Source: JAIOIW01 sp050304175 (lineage in GTDB: Bacteria; Pseudomonadota; Alphaproteobacteria; Rhizobiales; Rhizobiaceae). Taken from it: DNA of 10,145 nt. The stretch lies in assembly GCA_050304175.1 (NCBI GenBank), contig JBNLDE010000249.1:1-10145 (forward strand), given 5' to 3'. The notes beneath the pieces were generated by a model. The model had not been told where the DNA came from and did not search any database. It saw only the letters and a list, made by a program, of their open reading frames with translations. This document shows, piece after piece, positions 5,881 through 10,145 of the stretch. How positions within the stretch are numbered: position 1 is the stretch's first letter; every line of letters starts with the position of its first letter. Both the position numbers and the translations under genes were made by a program.

Positions 5881-6669
5881 ATGATTGTGGTGGAGAACCT
5901 CAGCAAGCATTTCGGGGGCTTTCGCGCCGTTGACGGGGCATCGCTGACGATAGGCGAGGGGACGATCACCGGCCTTATCGGACCGAACGGGGCCGGCAAG
6001 ACGACACTGTTCAACGTCATTGCCGGGCGGCTGCCGCCGACATCGGGCCGGGTGCTGATGGCCGGCGAGGACATCACCGGTCTTGCGCCGCACGAACTGT
6101 TTCTCAAGGGCCTGCTGCGCACCTTTCAGATCGCCCACGAATTCGGGTCGATGACGGTGCGCCAGAACCTGATGATGGTGCCGCCGCGCCAGTCGGGCGA
6201 GAATTTGTGGGACACCTGGTTCCGGCGCGGCAAGATTGCCGCCGAGGAGCGCGCACTCGCCCGCAAGGCGGACGAGGTGCTGGAATTCCTGACGATCAGC
6301 CACCTTGCCGACGAGAAGGCCGCCAACATATCCGGCGGTCAAAAGAAGCTCCTGGAACTGGGGCGCACGATGATGGTCGATGCGAAGATCGTGTTCCTCG
6401 ACGAGGTTGGCGCCGGCGTCAACCGGACGCTGCTAAACACGATCGGTGACGCCATCGTGCGTCTCAACAAGGAGCGCGGCTACACGTTCTGCGTCATCGA
6501 GCACGACATGGACTTCATCGCCCGGCTCTGCGATCCGGTCATCGTGATGGCGGAAGGCGCCGTGCTGGCCGAGGGAGGCGCAGACGAGATCATGAAGAAC
6601 GAGGCGGTGATCGAGGCCTATCTTGGCCGCGGCCTGAAGAACAAGATGAAGGCGGAGGCAGTCCAGTGA
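5881..6669 (+). CDS. livG: LivG-like ABC transporter ATP-binding protein
   Basis: This is a 262-residue cytoplasmic ATPase subunit of the Liv/HAAT importer. It has Walker A GPNGAGKTT (34-42, K40), Q-loop Q83 in LLRTFQIAHEF, the signature ISGGQ (150-154), Walker B IVFLDE (170-175), D-loop GAGVN and switch H208 in VIEHDMDF. The IEHDM switch and the long helical insert after the Q-loop (about 105-140) are LivG traits. Odd points are V176 where nearly all family members have Pro after the catalytic Glu, and ISGGQKKLLELGR in place of the usual LSYGQ-type LivG signature, which suggest a divergent LivG branch. Start ATG 5881 has GAGGGGG at 5869-5875. The stop overlaps the next gene's GTG. The symbol reflects family, not a proven leucine substrate. 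Confidence 0.92.
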   Translation: MIVVENLSKHFGGFRAVDGASLTIGEGTITGLIGPNGAGKTTLFNVIAGRLPPTSGRVLMAGEDITGLAPHELFLKGLLRTFQIAHEFGSMTVRQNLMMVPPRQSGENLWDTWFRRGKIAAEERALARKADEVLEFLTISHLADEKAANISGGQKKLLELGRTMMVDAKIVFLDEVGAGVNRTLLNTIGDAIVRLNKERGYTFCVIEHDMDFIARLCDPVIVMAEGAVLAEGGADEIMKNEAVIEAYLGRGLKNKMKAEAVQ

Positions 6670-7529
6670 CCGGTTCCAATGACGGTCCCAATCCGCTGCG
6701 GGATGCGCGCGGCAACAAGGACCGCAGCATCACCAAGTCCGACGAGGCCGGCGGCAGCGAACTGGACGATCTGGAAACCGGATCCCCCACGCGGCCGGCC
6801 AGCACCAGGGTCGATCCGGACGGCCCCTTCCTGCAGGCGCGCAATATGACCGGCGGCTACGGGTCGGTCGATATCCTGCACGATTGCACGATCGATGCCC
6901 GCCAGGGCGAGATATCGGTCATCGTCGGTCCGAACGGCGCCGGCAAGTCGACCGCCATGAAGGCGATCTTCGGCATGCTGAAGCTGCGCGAGGGCTCGGT
7001 TGCGATCGGCGGCGAGGACATCACCGCGTTGACGCCGCAGGCGCGGGTGGCCAGGGGGATGGCCTTCGTGCCGCAGACCAACAATGTCTTCCCGTCGATG
7101 AGCGTGGAGGAAAATCTCGAGATGGGCGCGTTTCTGCGCGAAGACGACTTCCGGGAGACGATCGAGCAGGTGTACGGCCTGTTTCCGATCCTGCGCGAGA
7201 AACGCCGGCAGGCGGCCGGCGAACTGTCGGGCGGCCAGCGCCAGCAGGTCGCCGTCGGCCGGGCGTTGATGACGCAGCCCCGGGTTCTCATGCTCGACGA
7301 GCCGACTGCCGGCGTCAGCCCGATCGTGATGGACGAACTGTTCGACCGGATCATCGAGGTGGCGCGCACCGGCATCACCATCCTGATGGTCGAGCAGAAC
7401 GCGCGGCAGGCGCTCGAGATCGCCGACAAGGGATATGTCCTGGTCCAGGGCGCGAACGCCCATACCGATACCGGCCCGGCGCTGCTGGCCGATCCGGACG
7501 TAAGGCGCACTTTCCTGGGGGGACAGTGA
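6666..7529 (+). CDS. livF: LivF-like ABC transporter ATP-binding protein with N-terminal extension
   Basis: This 287-residue ATPase is the second nucleotide-binding subunit of the importer. The core has Walker A GPNGAGKST (88-96, K94), Q-loop Q137 in FVPQTNNVF, signature LSGGQ (187-191), Walker B VLMLDE (207-212) and MVEQNA, where Q244 replaces the switch His as is usual in LivF. Before the first conserved strand (FLQARNMTGGYG from residue 55) lies a hydrophilic, Gly/Asp/Ser-rich stretch of about 54 residues, absent from standard LivF (about 235 residues) and probably disordered. Start GTG 6666 overlaps the livG stop (GTGA). No other ATG in frame occurs until 6846, which would cut off the first strand. 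The extension's codons keep the G/C third-position bias of a translated region. Confidence 0.9.
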   Translation: MTGSNDGPNPLRDARGNKDRSITKSDEAGGSELDDLETGSPTRPASTRVDPDGPFLQARNMTGGYGSVDILHDCTIDARQGEISVIVGPNGAGKSTAMKAIFGMLKLREGSVAIGGEDITALTPQARVARGMAFVPQTNNVFPSMSVEENLEMGAFLREDDFRETIEQVYGLFPILREKRRQAAGELSGGQRQQVAVGRALMTQPRVLMLDEPTAGVSPIVMDELFDRIIEVARTGITILMVEQNARQALEIADKGYVLVQGANAHTDTGPALLADPDVRRTFLGGQ

Positions 7530-7588
7530 TGCGCGCGAACGAATGTGAAGCCGCCCCGTGCACGGAGGACGCGTCGTGGATATCCTGA
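7529..7588 (+). CDS. Possible 19-residue coupling ORF between livF and livH
   Basis: An ATG overlaps the livF stop (TGATG) and opens a 19-codon frame ending at 7586-7588, past the livH start at 7576. A purine-rich GGGGGGA (7517-7523) lies 5 nt upstream. The peptide has two Cys and several acidic residues but resembles nothing I know. It could carry ribosomes across the 46-nt gap between livF and livH and couple their translation. It may equally be meaningless. Confidence 0.25.
   Translation: MRANECEAAPCTEDASWIS
7564..7569 (+). promoter_or_regulatory. Ribosome binding site deciding the livH start
   Basis: A perfect GGAGGA lies 6 nt before GTG 7576. The upstream in-frame GTG at 7558 would place this motif inside the coding region and has no Shine-Dalgarno of its own, so 7576 is the better start. 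Confidence 0.8.
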
Positions 7589-8586
7589 ATGCACTCGTGG
7601 CGCTGGCAAATTACGTCATTGTCCCGGCCACGGCCTACGGGGCGCAGCTTGCGCTCGGCGCGCTGGGCGTGACGCTGGTCTACGGCATCCTGCGCTTTTC
7701 CAATTTCGCGCATGGCGACACCATGGCCTTCGGCACCGCCGTGACCATTCTATTCACCTGGCTGTTCCAGTCTCTGGGGATCGGTTTCGGCCCCTTGCCG
7801 ACGGCGCTTCTCGCCTTGCCCTTCGGCATCCTGGGGACCATTGCCCTGGTGCTGCTGATCGACCGCGGCGTCTACCGGTTTTACCGCCGGCAGCGGGCGG
7901 CGCCGGTCATCCTGGTCATCGTGTCGATGGGCGTCATGTTCATCATGAACGGCCTGGTGCGCTTCCTGATCGGGGTGCAGGAGCAGAACTTCGCCGACGG
8001 GGCGCGGTTCGTCATGTCCGCCGGCGATTTCAAGCGTATGACCGGGCTCGCCGAGGGGCTCGCGTTGCGCTCGACGCAGGCGATCACCGTCATCACCGCG
8101 GTTGCCGTGGTGGCGGCGCTGTTCTGGTTCCTGGAGCGCACGCGGACCGGCAAGTCGATGCGCGCCTTCTCCGACAATGAGGACCTGGCGCTGCTTTCGG
8201 GCATCAATCCGGACCGGGTTGTCGTCGTCACCTGGATTATCGCCGCGGCGCTCGCCACCATTGCCGGCGTGCTCTACGGTCTCGACAAGTCCTTCAAGCC
8301 GTTCACCTATTTTCAGCTGCTGCTGCCCATCTTCGCGTCTGCGATCGTCGGAGGGCTCGGCAGTCCGCTGGGTGCGATCGCCGGCGGCTTCGTCATTGCC
8401 TTCTCGGAAGTCACGCTGACCTATGCCTGGAAAAAGGTGCTCGGCTACGCGCTGCCCGACAGCCTGGCGCCCGACAGCCTGATGCAGTTCATCTCCACCG
8501 ATTACAAATATGCCGTGTCGTTCGCGATCCTCGTGATCGTCCTGCTCTTCAAACCGACCGGCATCTTCAGGGGGCAGTCGATATGA
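7576..8586 (+). CDS. livH: LivH-like branched-chain-type ABC transporter permease
   Basis: This is a 336-residue inner-membrane permease of the BPD_transp_2 family. About eight hydrophobic segments are visible, among them residues 22-38, 51-67, 76-95, 109-133, 168-185, 215-235, 248-276 and 312-326. The motif RFSNFAHGD (40-48) corresponds to the conserved INFAHG of LivH. The cytoplasmic loop GKSMRAFSDNEDLALLSGI (192-210) is the EAA-like coupling loop that docks on the ATPases, and VGGLGSPLGAIAGG (258-271) is another family block. It forms the substrate channel with the LivM-like protein. GTG 7576 is chosen from the GGAGGA 6 nt upstream; GTG 7558 would add six residues. Its stop overlaps the next ATG (ATGA). 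Confidence 0.91.
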   Translation: MDILNALVALANYVIVPATAYGAQLALGALGVTLVYGILRFSNFAHGDTMAFGTAVTILFTWLFQSLGIGFGPLPTALLALPFGILGTIALVLLIDRGVYRFYRRQRAAPVILVIVSMGVMFIMNGLVRFLIGVQEQNFADGARFVMSAGDFKRMTGLAEGLALRSTQAITVITAVAVVAALFWFLERTRTGKSMRAFSDNEDLALLSGINPDRVVVVTWIIAAALATIAGVLYGLDKSFKPFTYFQLLLPIFASAIVGGLGSPLGAIAGGFVIAFSEVTLTYAWKKVLGYALPDSLAPDSLMQFISTDYKYAVSFAILVIVLLFKPTGIFRGQSI

Positions 8587-9884
8587 GTGTCAACTGGAGG
8601 AATGTGGGTCTCTTCTCGCTTCTTGGCGCGATGTTCCTGACCGCGGGCCTCGTGCAGGGATGGAATGTCGTGCTGCAGGTTCTCAATCTCGGCCTGATCT
8701 CGGCGATCATGGTGCTCGGTGTGAACATGCAATGGGGCTATGCGGGTTTGTTCAACACTGGCGTGGTCGGGTTCGCGGCGCTTGGCGGGCTGGCGGTCGT
8801 GGTGGTGTCGGCGCCTGTCGACATCGCGCCCTGGTCGGCGGGCGGCTGGCGCATTCCCATCGCGCTCGCGTTGGGCGCCGGCGCGATCGCGGCCGCGGCC
8901 ACCGTCTGGAAACGCATGGCAAAGGGCCTTGCCAGGACGGCGGCGATGCTGGCCATCCTGGTCGCGGGCTTTGTCGTGTTCCGCTGGCTGTTCGATCCCG
9001 CGGTTGCCGCGGTGGAGTCGATCACCCCGGCGTCAACCGGCAATATCGGCGGGCTCGGCCTGCCGGTCCTGATCTCCTGGCCGGTGGGCGGGCTCCTGGC
9101 CGCGGCGGCCGCCTGGGTCGTCGCCAAGACCGCGCTCGGGCTGCGCTCCGACTACCTGGCGATCGCCACGCTCGGGATCGGCGAGATCATCATCGCCGTA
9201 CTGAAGAACGAAGACTGGCTGGACCGGGGCGTCAAGAACGTGATCGGCCTGCCGCGCCCGGCTCCCTACGAGGTGGACCTCCAGCAGAACGCTGCCTTCA
9301 TCGAGTGGTGCATCCGCCACGGCTTCGACCTGCAGACGGCCTCCTCGATCGTGGTCAAGCTCTGCTACACCGGGCTGTTCGTCACGGTCCTGGCAATCCT
9401 GCTGGTGCTCGCGCAACTGGCGCTGAATTCGCCCTGGGGCCGCATGATGCGCGCCATCCGCGACAACGAGGTTGCCGCCGAGGCCATGGGCAAGGATGTG
9501 GTGCGCCGTCACCTCCACGTCTTCGTCATCGGCGCCGTCCTGATCGGCATTGCGGGCGCCATGATGACGACGCTCGAGGGCCAGTTGACGCCGACGTCCT
9601 ACAACCCGCTTCGTTTCACCTTCCTGATCTGGGTCATGATGATCGTCGGCGGCTCCGGCAACAATTGGGGCGCGGTGCTGGGCGGACTGATGATCTGGTT
9701 CTTCTGGGTGGAGGTGGAGCCGATCGGACTCTGGCTGATGAGCGGGATCACGGCGGCGATGCCGGACGGCCCGCTCAAGGCCCATCTCATCGATTCCGCG
9801 GCCCAGATGCGCCTGCCGACCATGGGCATCGTCCTGCTGCTCGCACTGCGGTTCAGCCCGCGCGGCCTCATCCCGGAGAAATGA
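8583..9884 (+). CDS. livM: LivM-like branched-chain-type ABC transporter permease
   Basis: This is a 433-residue inner-membrane permease, partner of LivH. Family blocks are QWGYAGLFNTGVVGFAALGG (50-69), the LRSDYLAIATLGIGEI segment (187-202), the coupling loop SPWGRMMRAIRDNEVAAEAMGK (283-304), and GGSGNNWGAVLGG (356-368), followed by the closing RFSPRGLIPEK. Between the first block and LRSDYLAI lie about 115 residues (70-186), with additional hydrophobic stretches around 92-107, 120-136 and 160-181. That is longer than the spacing I expect in typical LivM and suggests one or two extra membrane segments. E. coli LivM is similarly long, but through its N-terminus. The start overlaps the livH stop by 4 nt, indicating coupled translation and roughly equal amounts of both permeases. 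Confidence 0.91.
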   Translation: MSVNWRNVGLFSLLGAMFLTAGLVQGWNVVLQVLNLGLISAIMVLGVNMQWGYAGLFNTGVVGFAALGGLAVVVVSAPVDIAPWSAGGWRIPIALALGAGAIAAAATVWKRMAKGLARTAAMLAILVAGFVVFRWLFDPAVAAVESITPASTGNIGGLGLPVLISWPVGGLLAAAAAWVVAKTALGLRSDYLAIATLGIGEIIIAVLKNEDWLDRGVKNVIGLPRPAPYEVDLQQNAAFIEWCIRHGFDLQTASSIVVKLCYTGLFVTVLAILLVLAQLALNSPWGRMMRAIRDNEVAAEAMGKDVVRRHLHVFVIGAVLIGIAGAMMTTLEGQLTPTSYNPLRFTFLIWVMMIVGGSGNNWGAVLGGLMIWFFWVEVEPIGLWLMSGITAAMPDGPLKAHLIDSAAQMRLPTMGIVLLLALRFSPRGLIPEK

Positions 9885-10072
9885 TCGGAGCGGCCGGACA
9901 GGCGCGAAAGCCGCCGGAGGCTGATGTTGGCCGTCTCGGGATGATCCGCCTGCGCGGCGCTCCTGAGCTTCATTCCGCGTTTAATCACCGCGCGCGTTCG
10001 ATGTCCGCGTTTCCGGTCGCGGCGGCTGTTCGCCGGCCCGGCTGTATCCCGCTGTGAACGGATGAAGCATCA
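9885..10072 (+). other. 3' untranslated stretch after livM
   Basis: There are 188 nt between the livM stop and the terminator-like hairpin. A + frame remains open to 10057, but it is the continuation of an out-of-frame shadow of livM with no start or family match of its own. I see no RNA gene or repeat here. Confidence 0.4.
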
Positions 10073-10107
10073 GACCGGGGCGCGCCGGCAACGCGCCCCG
10101 GTCATTT
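10073..10107 (+). terminator. Probable rho-independent terminator of the liv-type operon
   Basis: GACCGGGGCGCG (10073-10084) and CGCGCCCCGGTC (10092-10103) form a perfect 12-bp GC-rich stem with a 7-nt loop, followed by ATTTGGTT. The T-tract is short and interrupted, so efficiency may be moderate. The opposite strand offers no T-run, which favours rightward termination. Confidence 0.6.
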
Positions 10108-10145
10108 GGTTGGTCGACAGGCGGCAGGTCCCCATTTGCGGGAGC

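Noticed and set aside
4956..6122. 388-codon open frame on the - strand
   Set aside because: It overlaps the binding protein and the start of the LivG-like ATPase in antisense and spans the intercistronic hairpin. No recognisable protein.
8660..10057. 465-codon + frame overlapping livM
   Set aside because: It is an out-of-frame shadow of livM, rich in Arg/Gly/His. The real frame has clear membrane segments and family motifs.

Overview
The window reads as chromosomal DNA of a GC-rich alphaproteobacterium, most likely of the Rhizobiales/Hyphomicrobiales type. This is inferred from the strong G/C bias at third codon positions, the CueR/HmrR-like regulator, the Tat-exported multicopper oxidase and the liv-type transporter. 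All genes I can support lie on the + strand in two tightly packed operons. I see no tRNA, rRNA, insertion sequence, integrase or CRISPR array.

Operon 1 (about 71-4324) is a copper-responsive periplasmic redox cassette. A CueR-type promoter (TTGACC, a 19-bp spacer containing ACCTTCC-N7-GGAAGCA, then TATCGA) reads into a MerR-family Cu(I) sensor with the CueR metal-site residues S77, C111 and C119. Behind it come a membrane-anchored one-heme cytochrome c, a small exported His-rich protein, a class II (cytochrome c'/c556-like) cytochrome with an inserted Met-rich segment, a cytochrome of the di-heme family, and a Tat-exported multicopper oxidase with all copper ligands. Genes overlap or are 3-5 nt apart, except for a 48-nt gap before the class II cytochrome. 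The likely logic is that CueR senses cytoplasmic Cu(I) and induces periplasmic proteins that bind copper and oxidise it, or pass electrons between it, the cytochromes and O2. No copper-exporting P-type ATPase, CopC/CopD or copper chaperone is in view. The most unusual points are the first heme motif of the di-heme-family cytochrome, which reads CxxCQ instead of CxxCH, and the Met-rich insert in the class II cytochrome.

A 268-nt gap (4325-4592) without a convincing terminator separates this from operon 2 (4593-9884), a complete branched-chain-amino-acid-type (HAAT/Liv) ABC importer: substrate-binding protein, LivG-like ATPase, LivF-like ATPase, LivH-like permease and LivM-like permease. The substrate cannot be told from sequence. 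A very stable 14-bp hairpin sits between the binding-protein gene and the ATPase gene, where it could protect the upstream message or attenuate the downstream one. The four membrane/ATPase genes are translationally coupled: GTGA and ATGA overlaps, plus a tiny bridging ORF before livH. Oddities are a roughly 55-residue hydrophilic N-terminal extension on the LivF-like ATPase and an apparent internal insertion in LivM. A 12-bp perfect hairpin at 10073-10103 is the probable end of the operon.

The two operons have no obvious functional link. The strongest candidate for something undescribed is the CueR-controlled set of three cytochromes, a His-rich protein and a multicopper oxidase.
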